Below, one piece after another: positions 7,689 through 14,613 of a stretch of 15,763 bases of DNA. A program made the translations under genes and the position numbers. The notes beneath the pieces are model-generated. The model saw nothing but the letters and a program-made list of their open reading frames with translations. It was not told the DNA's origin and did not search any database. Source of the stretch: Lachnospiraceae bacterium UBA1766 (GTDB lineage Bacteria; Bacillota; Clostridia; Lachnospirales; Lachnospiraceae); contig DCGY01000043.1 in assembly GCA_002314715.1 (NCBI GenBank), positions 1-15,763 on the forward strand, given 5' to 3'. Position 1 is the stretch's first letter, and each line of letters opens with the position of its first letter.

Positions 7689-8255
7689 ATGTCCTTAAAA
7701 GATAACGAGATCATTCAGTTATATTTTGACAGAGATGAGAGAGCGATAGAGGAAACCCAGAAAAGCTACGGGCATTACTGCTATAGCATAGCGTTTCATA
7801 TCCTGCATCTGAATGAAGACTCGGAAGAATGTGTAAACGATACGTATTTAAAGGCCTGGGGTGTGATTCCACCCGAGAAGCCGAACCATCTGAATCTCTT
7901 TTTGGGAAAGATCACCCGGAATTTGGCCATTGACAGATGGAAACACAACAATGCGGCGAAGAGAGGAAGCGGTGAAATGGCGGCCACCCTGGAGGAATTG
8001 GAGGAGTGCATTCCCGACAGACAGAGCACGGAAGATGTGCTGGAAGGGAAACTTTTATCCGAAAGCATTAATCGATTTTTACATACCCTGAAGGAGCAGG
8101 ATTGTAATTTGTTCCTGAGACGTTTTTGGTATGGAGAAGAGTACAGTGAGATCGCAAAGCGCTATCACATGAATATTAACTCAGTAAAGACTTCTTTGTT
8201 CCGAACCAGAAAGAAGCTTAAGGAATATTTGGAGCAGGAGGGTGTTACGGTATGA
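7689..8255 (+). CDS. RNA polymerase sigma factor, ECF (sigma-70) family
   Basis: A 188-residue sigma factor containing only regions 2 and 4, as usual for extracytoplasmic-function sigmas. Region 2 covers about residues 10-90 (YSIAFHILHLNEDSEECVND to the DRWK end of helix 2.4). Region 4 covers about residues 125-185 and contains the DNA-binding helix-turn-helix (YSEIAKRYHMNINSVKTSLF followed by RTRKKLKEYL). It directs RNA polymerase to stress-type promoters, most likely in response to an envelope signal passed by the membrane protein encoded next. The ATG is 6 bases after GGAGGA, and the stop overlaps the next gene's start by 4 bp (ATGA), which couples their translation. A matching ECF-type promoter lies just upstream. 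Arg codons are mostly AGA/CGA, unlike the CGT/CGC-rich putP gene, consistent with modest expression. The regulon is unknown. Confidence 0.92.
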   Translation: MSLKDNEIIQLYFDRDERAIEETQKSYGHYCYSIAFHILHLNEDSEECVNDTYLKAWGVIPPEKPNHLNLFLGKITRNLAIDRWKHNNAAKRGSGEMAATLEELEECIPDRQSTEDVLEGKLLSESINRFLHTLKEQDCNLFLRRFWYGEEYSEIAKRYHMNINSVKTSLFRTRKKLKEYLEQEGVTV

Positions 8256-9184
8256 TGGAACAGGAGAATAAGGTGACACAGGAAACAGAACAGGAAAAGA
8301 AAAGGCAGCAGTCCCTGCGGCTTATGGAAGCGATGAATGATGTGGATGATGATTTGCTGTTGCGGGCCCAAAAAGAGCCCAAGGTTTTGCGCTTTCCGGT
8401 AATGGCCGGTAAAATGGTGGCGGCAGTGCTGGTCCTTTTTATGGCAGGTGCGGTATTCTATTCCGCCACCGGCAATAACAAAAAGCAATCCACTCTTGGA
8501 TTTCGCGCAAATTCCATTATGGATAATTTTGCTTTGATAAATCATCGAAGTGGGGATGCTTCTCCCCAGTTGGACGAAAGTGTCAAGAGCGATGTGGAAA
8601 TGGCAGAGAGCAATACGAAAAACAATTCTGTCGGTGAAACGAATAAGGAGACAGCGCAACAGAACGTTACGGAGGGTATGAATTCTCAGGCATATGTACT
8701 GTCCATGGGGCTGGATGAGGCCAAAGAAGTAGAACAGCTGGGCGAGTACATTCCCACCAATATGCCGGAAGGCTTTGCATTCACAGAGGCAATTCTTTCC
8801 ATGGACGAAGTCAATACTTCCTTGCAGGTTTTCTGGAGAACCCAGGAGGAAGAGGAATGCAGCATCTTGATTCGGAAGGCTTCCATGGATGAAATATATG
8901 TGATGGATGTAAATGATACGGATCGATATGACGTGCGAAAGTACCAAATTCCTTATGCGGATACGGTGCCGGAGGAATATTTGACCGAGTTTATTAGTCC
9001 GGTTTTCAGCGCCGGGGATATGACGGAAGAGATTGTCAACAGCCGTATGCAGGAGATGACGGATTTTGAGGATGAGGTACCGGTGGCAAACTTCGGTATC
9101 CTGCTGGAGGATGGAATATTGGTGAATTTCCATGCGAAGATGGGTGCACAGGAACTTTGGTCCGTGGTTTCCGAGTTGTTATAA
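8252..9184 (+). CDS. single-pass membrane protein, probable cognate anti-sigma factor
   Basis: A 310-residue protein likely to hold the upstream ECF sigma factor inactive until a signal arrives outside the membrane. Residues 1-48 are cytoplasmic and charged, with an EAMNDVDDDLLLRAQ stretch of the kind that precedes the membrane helix in Clostridia anti-sigma-like proteins. Residues about 49-71 form one membrane helix (MVAAVLVLFMAGAVFY). A low-complexity polar linker (about 75-150) leads to a folded extracytoplasmic domain (about 155-310; LGEYIPTNMPEGFAFTEA) that resembles the DUF4367-type domain. The start ATG overlaps the sigma stop in ATGA, with a second ATG immediately after. No zinc-binding HxxxCxxC anti-sigma motif is present, so the role rests on position, topology and family resemblance. 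Confidence is high for topology, moderate for function. Confidence 0.75.
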   Translation: MMEQENKVTQETEQEKKRQQSLRLMEAMNDVDDDLLLRAQKEPKVLRFPVMAGKMVAAVLVLFMAGAVFYSATGNNKKQSTLGFRANSIMDNFALINHRSGDASPQLDESVKSDVEMAESNTKNNSVGETNKETAQQNVTEGMNSQAYVLSMGLDEAKEVEQLGEYIPTNMPEGFAFTEAILSMDEVNTSLQVFWRTQEEEECSILIRKASMDEIYVMDVNDTDRYDVRKYQIPYADTVPEEYLTEFISPVFSAGDMTEEIVNSRMQEMTDFEDEVPVANFGILLEDGILVNFHAKMGAQELWSVVSELL

Positions 9185-9195
9185 ACGGAAAACAG

Positions 9196-9224
9196 TTGCT
9201 AACTTTGGGGAAAAATACTAGAAT
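9196..9224 (+). promoter_or_regulatory. candidate sigma-A promoter for the MBOAT gene
   Basis: TTGCTA (9196-9201), 17-base spacer, TAGAAT (9219-9224). It lies in the 73-base gap between the anti-sigma-like gene and the acyltransferase, where I see no terminator. The MBOAT gene may therefore be both read through from the sigma operon and transcribed on its own. Confidence 0.45.
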
Positions 9225-9257
9225 AAAAATGATAAGAAACGAGGAGGCTTCCTACCG

Positions 9258-10742
9258 ATGCTTTTTAATTCCGTTCATTTTCTGGTATTTTTCCCTTTTG
9301 TGGTTTTGGTCTATTTTGTGATTCCCAAAAAGGTGAAGTATATATGGCTCCTGTTGATGAGCTATGCGTTCTATATGTGCTGGAATGCCAAGTATGCCCT
9401 GTTGCTTTTTGGTTCTACCGCAGTGACCTGGATCGGTGGCAGAGCGATTGCTTCGTTGGAAAAGAAGCGGGAAAAGCTGGCGGTGGTATGGACGGTACTT
9501 GGTATCAATCTGGCCATTCTGTTTTTCTTTAAATATTTTGATTTCTTTTTGGACAATTTAAACCGGGTACTGGGAAAGGCCGGCATTCAGATTTTGGAGA
9601 ATCGCTTTGATATCCTTCTTCCCGTAGGTATTTCCTTCTATATTTTCCAAAGTCTCAGTTATACCATTGATGTGTACAAAAAAGAAATAGAGCCGGAACG
9701 AAATTTCCTGCGTTATGCTTTGTTTGTATCCTTTTTTCCGCAGCTGGTGGCAGGACCCATTGAGCGAAGCGGAAATTTACTGAACCAGATGAAAAAGCTG
9801 GACCGGGAACGCCTTTGGAACTTCCGTGGAATCGTAGAGGGCGGTATCATGATGGCCTGGGGTATGTTTGTAAAAATGGTTATTGCAGACCGTGTGGCGA
9901 TTCTTGTCAAGAGCGTGTTTGAGGGCTATTTTCTGCACGGAACCTTTGCCTTGTGCGTGGGGGCGATTGGTTTTGCACTACAGATTTATTGTGATTTCAT
10001 GGGCTATTCTACCATTGCCATCGGCTCCGCAAAAGTTATGGGCTTTACCTTGATGGAGAATTTTGACACGCCGTATTTTGCCTGCTCAATCGGAGAATTT
10101 TGGCGAAGATGGCATATTTCTCTGAGTACCTGGTTTCGCGACTATGTCTATATTCCCTTGGGGGGCAGCAGATGTTCCAAACCCAGGAAATATTTGAATT
10201 TGATGATTACCATGGCGGTTAGTGGTTTGTGGCACGGAGCTGATTGGACCTATGTGGCCTGGGGACTTTTGCACGGCGTCTATCAGGTGGTGGGGGATAT
10301 GACCAGACCCTTCCGACAGCACCTGTGGAAAAAGACGGGAGCAAAGACCGACAGCTTTAGCTTCCGGCTTGGTCAGATGATTTTGACCTTTGCATTCGTG
10401 GATCTGGCCTGGATTTTCTTCCGGGCGGACAGTATCGGTACGGCGGTTCGATATATTGGCAGAATGGTGACCCGTTTCGATCCCTGGACCCTGTTTGACG
10501 GAACCTTATACACCTTGGGACTGGACCGGTTTGAATTTTCGATTTTATGGGTGGCATTGATTGCCCTATTCCTGGTGGATTTGCTTCGATATTTTAAGAA
10601 GATGAACCTTGCTGTATTTCTCATGGAGCAATGCTTATGGTTTCGCTGGCTGGTGGTGTTTGGATTGATTTTTGCATGCCTGGTTTACGGCGTGTACGGA
10701 ATCAAATTCGAATCCTCCCAGTTCATCTACTTCCAATTTTAG
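9258..10742 (+). CDS. MBOAT-family membrane O-acyltransferase (AlgI/DltB-like)
   Basis: A 494-residue polytopic membrane protein that transfers acyl groups, usually acetyl or D-alanyl, across the membrane onto extracytoplasmic polymers such as exopolysaccharide, peptidoglycan or teichoic acid. The N-terminus has the family hallmark MLFNSVHFLVFFP. The signature IGEFWRRWHISLSTWFRDYV includes H286, and the catalytic histidine H326 lies in SGLWHGADWTYVAWGLLHG. About ten or more hydrophobic segments and the usual length of 470-510 agree. The ATG follows GAGGAGG by 10 bases. No SGNH-like or AlgX/AlgJ-like partner, dltA or dltC is present in the window, so the acceptor is unknown. It lies 73 bp after the ECF sigma and anti-sigma pair, which hints at a role in envelope modification under that system, but a separate promoter candidate exists. 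Confidence 0.92.
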   Translation: MLFNSVHFLVFFPFVVLVYFVIPKKVKYIWLLLMSYAFYMCWNAKYALLLFGSTAVTWIGGRAIASLEKKREKLAVVWTVLGINLAILFFFKYFDFFLDNLNRVLGKAGIQILENRFDILLPVGISFYIFQSLSYTIDVYKKEIEPERNFLRYALFVSFFPQLVAGPIERSGNLLNQMKKLDRERLWNFRGIVEGGIMMAWGMFVKMVIADRVAILVKSVFEGYFLHGTFALCVGAIGFALQIYCDFMGYSTIAIGSAKVMGFTLMENFDTPYFACSIGEFWRRWHISLSTWFRDYVYIPLGGSRCSKPRKYLNLMITMAVSGLWHGADWTYVAWGLLHGVYQVVGDMTRPFRQHLWKKTGAKTDSFSFRLGQMILTFAFVDLAWIFFRADSIGTAVRYIGRMVTRFDPWTLFDGTLYTLGLDRFEFSILWVALIALFLVDLLRYFKKMNLAVFLMEQCLWFRWLVVFGLIFACLVYGVYGIKFESSQFIYFQF

Positions 10743-10748
10743 CTCCCA

Positions 10749-10810
10749 ATGTCCTTATCCGGAAACCCGTTGCATGCTCGCATGCAAGAGGGTGCCCGGA
10801 TATAGGACAT
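10749..10810 (+). other. long imperfect hairpin after the MBOAT gene
   Basis: Outer stem ATGTCCTTATCCGG (10749-10762) pairs with CCGGATATAGGACAT (10796-10810) with a single bulged base. Then ACCC (10765-10768) pairs with GGGT (10790-10793), and the tip TTGCATG (10770-10776), loop CTCG, CATGCAA (10781-10787) is perfect. About 25 base pairs in 62 nt, starting 6 bases after the stop. No U-tract follows, so it is not a canonical terminator. Confidence 0.6.
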
Positions 10811-10811
10811 G

Positions 10812-10866
10812 CCACATAATGAGCATAAAAGCGGCGCAATGCGACGCGATATGCGAATTATGTAGG
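10812..10866 (+). other. hairpin with symmetric GA/GA internal loop
   Basis: CC + ACATAAT (10812-10820) pairs with ATTATGT (10857-10863) + GG (10865-10866), with A10864 bulged. A symmetric internal loop of GA (10821-10822) facing GA (10855-10856) follows, as in tandem sheared G-A pairs. GCAT (10823-10826) then pairs with ATGC (10851-10854). The top folds as GCG/CGC, one G-A mismatch and CGC/GCG with an AAT loop (10831-10847). Confidence 0.5.
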
Positions 10867-10915
10867 AACGCGGGAACGCGAAGCGTGAAGCGGTCCGTGG
10901 GAGCGTGGTGTGAGA

Positions 10916-10944
10916 GGAGCGCGAGAAGCGCGTTTTATTTTTTT
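10916..10944 (+). terminator. terminator-like hairpin before the aldo/keto reductase
   Basis: CGCG (10920-10923), loop AGAAG, CGCG (10929-10932), extendable by A-U and G-U pairs between 10916-10919 and 10933-10936, with T-tract TTTTATTTTTTT (10933-10944). It directly precedes the ribosome-binding site. It could end MBOAT transcription or act as an attenuator for the reductase gene. The GC core is short, so strength is uncertain. Confidence 0.5.
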
Positions 10945-10945
10945 C

Positions 10946-10953
10946 AAGGAGGA
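10946..10953 (+). promoter_or_regulatory. strong ribosome-binding site deciding the reductase start
   Basis: AAGGAGGA is placed 4 bases before the ATG at 10958. A GTG at 10910 is in the same frame but lies upstream of the terminator-like hairpin and has no such site, so the ATG is chosen. Confidence 0.9.
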
Positions 10954-10957
10954 TTTT

Positions 10958-11992
10958 ATGGCAACGGTTACGCTTGGTACGACCCAAATTACGGTAGACA
11001 AAAACGGTTTCGGAGCCCTTCCGATTCAGAGGGTATCGGATGAAGAAGCGGTTCGAATTCTTCGAAAAGCCTACGATGGCGGAGTGACCTTTTTCGATAC
11101 AGCACGCTTTTATACCGACAGCGAGCACAAGCTGGGTCTGGCGTTTGAGGGCATGCGGGAAAAGATTTTTATTGCCACAAAAACCGCCGCACAAAATGCA
11201 GAGGCTTTTTGGAAGGATTTGCATACCAGTCTTGACTTACTTCGAACAGATTACATCGATATTTATCAGTTTCATAACCCGAGTTTTTGCCCAAAGCCCG
11301 GAGACGGTACCGGTTTGTATGAGGCAATGTTAGAGGCCAAGGCAAAAGGAATGATTCGACATATCGGCATTACGAATCATCGCCTGGCGGTGGCCAAGGA
11401 GGCGATCGAGTCCGGCTTGTATGAGACCTTACAGTTTCCTTTTTGCTATCTGGCTACAGAGGTGGATTTGGAACTGGTAGAGAAGTGCAGGGAGAAGAAT
11501 ATAGGATTTATCGCTATGAAGGCCCTGTCCGGGGGACTGATTACCAATGCGGCAGCGGCCTATGCCTTTGAGGCCCAGTATGAAAATGTGCTTCCGATTT
11601 GGGGAGTGCAGAGAGAATCGGAGTTGGATGAGTTCTTGGGTTTTATCCAAAATCCGCCGGTGATGACAGAGGAAATTCGAGCTTTCATCGAAAAAGAGCG
11701 AGAGGAATTGCAGGGAGATTTTTGTCGCGGCTGCGGATATTGTATGCCCTGTCCTGTGGGAATTGAAATCAATAATTGTGCCAGAATGTCTCTTTTGCTT
11801 CGACGTTCACCCTCGGCACTGCAGCTGACGGAGGCGGTGCAAAAGAAGATGTTTAACATTGAAAACTGCATGCATTGCAATCAATGCAAATCCAAGTGCC
11901 CTTACCATTTGGATACGCCTACTTTATTGCAAAAGAATCTGGCAGATTATAAGGATGTGCTGGCCGGAAAAGTAAAAGTGACAAATGAATAG
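10958..11992 (+). CDS. aldo/keto reductase with C-terminal 4Fe-4S ferredoxin-type tail
   Basis: A 344-residue cytosolic oxidoreductase. The AKR barrel keeps the catalytic tetrad D47, Y52 (FFDTARFYTDSEHKLG), K75 (IATKT) and H106 (QFHN), which reduces carbonyls or the reverse with a nicotinamide cofactor. The C-terminal 90 residues add two cysteine clusters: C256, C259, C262, C265 (CRGCGYCMPCP) and C304, C307, C310, C314 (CMHCNQCKSKCP), typical for 4Fe-4S binding. Such AKR-ferredoxin fusions are common in anaerobic Clostridia, and their substrates are mostly unknown. The start is the ATG with the perfect upstream AAGGAGGA. It is a single gene between a structured non-coding region and a bidirectional terminator. 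The leader hairpin suggests its expression could be controlled after initiation. Confidence 0.92.
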   Translation: MATVTLGTTQITVDKNGFGALPIQRVSDEEAVRILRKAYDGGVTFFDTARFYTDSEHKLGLAFEGMREKIFIATKTAAQNAEAFWKDLHTSLDLLRTDYIDIYQFHNPSFCPKPGDGTGLYEAMLEAKAKGMIRHIGITNHRLAVAKEAIESGLYETLQFPFCYLATEVDLELVEKCREKNIGFIAMKALSGGLITNAAAAYAFEAQYENVLPIWGVQRESELDEFLGFIQNPPVMTEEIRAFIEKEREELQGDFCRGCGYCMPCPVGIEINNCARMSLLLRRSPSALQLTEAVQKKMFNIENCMHCNQCKSKCPYHLDTPTLLQKNLADYKDVLAGKVKVTNE

Positions 11993-12006
11993 AGGATAGA
12001 AAACAG

Positions 12007-12039
12007 AAAAACCTGAAGGCGATTGCCCTCAGGTTTTTT
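12007..12039. terminator. bidirectional terminator between convergent genes
   Basis: AAAAACCTGA (12007-12016), an A-C mismatch, GGC/GCC with loop GATT, then TCAGGTTTTTT (12029-12039). T-runs occur on both strands. It lies 14 bases after the reductase stop and 12 bases from the stop of the minus-strand methyltransferase, so it can end both. Confidence 0.88.
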
Positions 12040-12051
12040 GATACAAGAAAT

Positions 12052-12957
12052 TTAGCGGGTCCATCTTCCGGAAGCACCGCAGGGAAGAATGAGACCGTTT
12101 CCGGAAATGGGAAGACCGATTTCTTCGGCCTCCACGCTGCCACCGAAGCGTTTCACAATGCTGGTATTGATCATATAGGACAATACGGCAGGCTGGAGTC
12201 CGGTGGTGTAGGAATTAATTAAGAAGAAAAGTCCGTCCTTGGCCAAAAGCTGCGAGGTGAGTTCGATAAAGGGGAAGATGCTTTCTTCGATTTTCCAGGT
12301 TTCGCCCTTGGGTCCGCGACCGTAGGAGGGAGGATCCATGATAATGCCGTCATAAACATTGCCACGACGGATTTCACGTTCCACAAATTTTACACAATCA
12401 TCCACCAGGTAGCGAATCGGTGCATCCCCAAGTCCGGAGGATGCGGCGTTTTCTTTTGCCCATGCCACCATACCCTTGGATGCATCCACATGGGTAACCT
12501 GTGCCCCTGCCGCAGCTGCCGCAAGAGTGGCGCCGCCGGTGTAGGCGAAAAGATTCAATATTTTAATGGGGCGTTCGGGATTCTTTTTCATCTGGGCCTG
12601 AATCAGACCGCTAAACCAATCCCAGTTGGTAGCCTGCTCCGGGAAGAGGCCGGTATGTTTAAAACTGAAAGGCTTTAAATGGAAGGTCAGTTCTTTGTTG
12701 GTGGCTTTTACAAAATTGGGATTTCCGTAATGAATGGTCCACTCGTCTGGAAGGTTGATGAATTCCCATTCGCCGCCACCCTTGGTGCTCCTGTGATAAT
12801 GACCGTTTTTCTTTTTCCATCCGATATGCTCATGGGGGGTATTCCATATTACCTGAGGATCGGGACGTACCAGGGTGTAATTGCCCCAGCGCTCTAATTT
12901 CTCACCGTTTGAGGTGTCATATACTTCGTAATCTTTCCAATGATCGGCAGTCCACAT
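12052..12957 (-). CDS. class I SAM-dependent methyltransferase (RlmI/RlmK-like, COG1092 type)
   Basis: A 301-residue cytosolic enzyme predicted to methylate RNA, most likely 23S rRNA, using S-adenosylmethionine. The Rossmann core begins at about residue 131 with motif I ILNLFAYTGGATLAAAAAGA, followed by the acidic strand-2 end THVDASKGMVAWAKEN. Motif IV is MDPPSYGRGPKGETWK (DPPSY 208-212), the form found in RlmI/RlmK-type rRNA methyltransferases. The N-terminal 100 or so residues (WTADHWKDYEVYDTSNGEKLERWG) form a substrate domain without an evident PUA domain, and the protein is shorter than the roughly 390-residue RlmI. The ATG is preceded by an AAAGGG ribosome-binding site. It is transcribed alone, divergent from putP and convergent with the reductase. 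The exact target base is unknown. Confidence 0.85.
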   Translation of the reverse strand: MWTADHWKDYEVYDTSNGEKLERWGNYTLVRPDPQVIWNTPHEHIGWKKKNGHYHRSTKGGGEWEFINLPDEWTIHYGNPNFVKATNKELTFHLKPFSFKHTGLFPEQATNWDWFSGLIQAQMKKNPERPIKILNLFAYTGGATLAAAAAGAQVTHVDASKGMVAWAKENAASSGLGDAPIRYLVDDCVKFVEREIRRGNVYDGIIMDPPSYGRGPKGETWKIEESIFPFIELTSQLLAKDGLFFLINSYTTGLQPAVLSYMINTSIVKRFGGSVEAEEIGLPISGNGLILPCGASGRWTR

Positions 12958-12994
12958 ATTTTATTACCCTTTCTTTTTCACTATCCTATATGTA

Positions 12995-13022
12995 ATAGTA
13001 CCATGGATTTGTGTTTTTGCAA
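12995..13022 (-). promoter_or_regulatory. candidate promoter of the methyltransferase gene
   Basis: Read on the minus strand: TTGCAA (13022-13017), 16-base spacer, TACTAT (13000-12995), about 38 bases before the start codon. It is a moderate match, in the 159-base divergent region shared with putP. Confidence 0.4.
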
Positions 13023-13030
13023 CAAAAGTA

Positions 13031-13059
13031 TTGCTTTTTCTTACATTTCTAGGTAAAAT
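13031..13059 (+). promoter_or_regulatory. candidate promoter of the putP-EamA unit
   Basis: TTGCTT (13031-13036), 17-base spacer, TAAAAT (13054-13059), about 57 bases upstream of the putP ATG. It lies back to back with the methyltransferase promoter candidate. Confidence 0.6.
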
Positions 13060-13116
13060 GGGCACTGAACTGTATCGCGTTAATACAATAAAATTTAACA
13101 GAAAGTGGTGTGAAAA

Positions 13117-14613
13117 ATGAGCGGTAACATTTTGGAAATTGCAGCATTTATCGTATATTTATGCTTAGTGCTGGCAGTTGGTATCTATTTCTTTGCAAAG
13201 GGCAAAAAGAGCGACGGAGGAGATAAGGATTATTTCCTTGGCGGTCGTGATATGAACGGTTGGGTGGCTGCTTTGTCTGCCGGTGCCTCCGATATGAGTG
13301 CATGGGTATTGATGGGATTGCCCGGATCGATTTATTTGGCAGGTATGGGCCAGGTATGGATTTCTGTAGGCCTTCTGGTCGGTACGATTTTGGCATGGAT
13401 CTTCGTGGCACCCAAGCTTCGTAAGTATTCCATCAAGGCCGGAGATGCTATTACCATTCCCCAGTATTTGGCAAATCGTTTCCATTCCAAGAATCCTGCT
13501 CTTCAGATTATTTGCGCAGTGATTTTTATTATTGCCTATTGCATCTATGCGGCATCCAGTATTGTGGCATGTGGTGATTTGTTTAATACCGTTTTTGGCA
13601 TGAACAAATCCTTTGCAATGGTTGGCGCAACCATTATTATCTTGATTTATACCTTCCTGGGTGGTTTCAATGCGGTCTGCTGGACCGATTTCTTCCAGGG
13701 CCTTATGATGCTTGCAGCACTTATGGTGGTTCCGATTGTGGCATTGTTTACCATTAATTCCGTAGGCTTCGTACCTACCGCTCCCGTAGAGACAGGAGCA
13801 AATTACTATAATCTTCTTTCCAGCGGTTCTTTTGACTGGAAGAGTGTTTCCGATATTCTGTCCGGTTTCGGCTGGGGCTTGGGATATTTCGGTATGCCTC
13901 ATATTCTGGTACGTTATATGTCTATTAAGAGTGATAAGGAGATGAAGAAGTCCCGTGTCATCGGTATTGTATGGACAACCTTGATTTTGGCCATGGCTTC
14001 CGTAGTGGGACTTACCGCACATCAGTATTTGGGAACGGCTTGCGTAGAGAGCAAGAGCCTGGTATTCATTACCATGGTTCGCAGCATTTTCCCTGCACTT
14101 CTTGCAGGTATTCTGCTTTCCGCAATTTTGGCAGCTTCCATGAGTACCGCAGATTCTCAGTTGCTTGCTTCTTCTTCTGCATTTGCTTCCGATGTATATA
14201 AGACCACCTTCCGCAAGAATGCTTCCAGCAGTGAGATGCTTTGGGCAGGTCGTTATGTTGTGGCAATTATTTCCGTAGTTGCTTTGGCAATTGCAATGAA
14301 TCCCAGTTGTGCCGGTATTATGGCATTGGTTGAGTGTGCTTGGGCGGCATTCGGTGCAGCCTTCGGACCTAGCATTATCCTTTCCTTATATTGGAAGAGA
14401 TTTACCTACAAGGGTGCTATTGCCGGTATCGTAGTCGGTTTCGGTGTGGATGCTCTTTGGTACGCATTCCTTTCCGGATCTACCGGTTTGTACGAGATTA
14501 TTCCCGGATTTATTGCAAGCCTGATTGCAGCAGTTGTTGTTTCTTTGATTGACGAGAAGCCTTCGGCTGAAATTGAAAAAGAATTTGATGAAGTGAAAGC
14601 GATGAATGAATAA
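13117..14613 (+). CDS. putP: sodium/proline symporter (SSS family)
   Basis: A 498-residue, about 13-helix inner-membrane transporter of the sodium:solute symporter family, importing proline with Na+. The family landmark GGRDMNGWVAALSAGASDMS is present: D59 and S61 correspond to the essential Asp55 and Ser57 region of E. coli PutP (SDMSxWxLMGLPG). The Na+-site Ser-Thr pair is S343-T344 (LAASMSTADSQLL). Length equals that of known PutP proteins (about 500). The ATG has only a weak ribosome-binding site (GGTG). Arg codons are nearly all CGT/CGC, suggesting high expression. It is the first gene of a probable two-gene unit, with an 8-bp overlap to an EamA transporter. Other SSS members carry different solutes, but the motif match favours proline. 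Confidence 0.9.
   Translation: MSGNILEIAAFIVYLCLVLAVGIYFFAKGKKSDGGDKDYFLGGRDMNGWVAALSAGASDMSAWVLMGLPGSIYLAGMGQVWISVGLLVGTILAWIFVAPKLRKYSIKAGDAITIPQYLANRFHSKNPALQIICAVIFIIAYCIYAASSIVACGDLFNTVFGMNKSFAMVGATIIILIYTFLGGFNAVCWTDFFQGLMMLAALMVVPIVALFTINSVGFVPTAPVETGANYYNLLSSGSFDWKSVSDILSGFGWGLGYFGMPHILVRYMSIKSDKEMKKSRVIGIVWTTLILAMASVVGLTAHQYLGTACVESKSLVFITMVRSIFPALLAGILLSAILAASMSTADSQLLASSSAFASDVYKTTFRKNASSSEMLWAGRYVVAIISVVALAIAMNPSCAGIMALVECAWAAFGAAFGPSIILSLYWKRFTYKGAIAGIVVGFGVDALWYAFLSGSTGLYEIIPGFIASLIAAVVVSLIDEKPSAEIEKEFDEVKAMNE

Larger units (their letters stand above)
10743..10957. other. 215-base non-coding region with dense RNA-like secondary structure
   Basis: The gap between the MBOAT gene and the aldo/keto reductase. 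No plausible gene is seen. It contains a long hairpin (10749-10810), a second hairpin with a GA/GA internal loop (10812-10866), a GC-rich segment (10865-10915) with a tandem 8-mer GGAACGCG at 10865 and 10873 followed by AAGCGTG/AAGCGGT, and a terminator-like hairpin (10916-10936) with a T-rich tract before a strong ribosome-binding site. The GC-rich composition from about 10828 to 10932 differs from the AT-rich intergenic DNA elsewhere in the window. It may be a structured RNA, a leader of the reductase gene, or an interspersed intergenic repeat. Confidence 0.55.

Noticed and set aside
8165..9133. 322-codon minus-strand ORF opposite the sigma/anti-sigma genes
   Set aside because: It is an antisense shadow of well-supported plus-strand genes, with His/Ile/Leu-rich composition typical of antisense frames and no ribosome-binding site recognised.
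10861..10932. CRISPR or other regular repeat array
   Set aside because: The repeats are a single tandem 8-mer and degenerate GCG-containing units without spacers.
10743..10945. T-box or cobalamin riboswitch
   Set aside because: No T-box sequence (AGGGUGGNACCGCG-like) or B12 box was found; GAGGGTGCC at 10788 is only superficially similar.
10910..10957. GTG at 10910 as start of the aldo/keto reductase
   Set aside because: It would add 16 residues encoded by a terminator-like hairpin and T-tract; the ATG at 10958 has a perfect ribosome-binding site.
13165..14022. 285-codon minus-strand ORF inside putP
   Set aside because: It is antisense to conserved transporter motifs and rich in His/Asn/Thr, as expected from the reversed frame.
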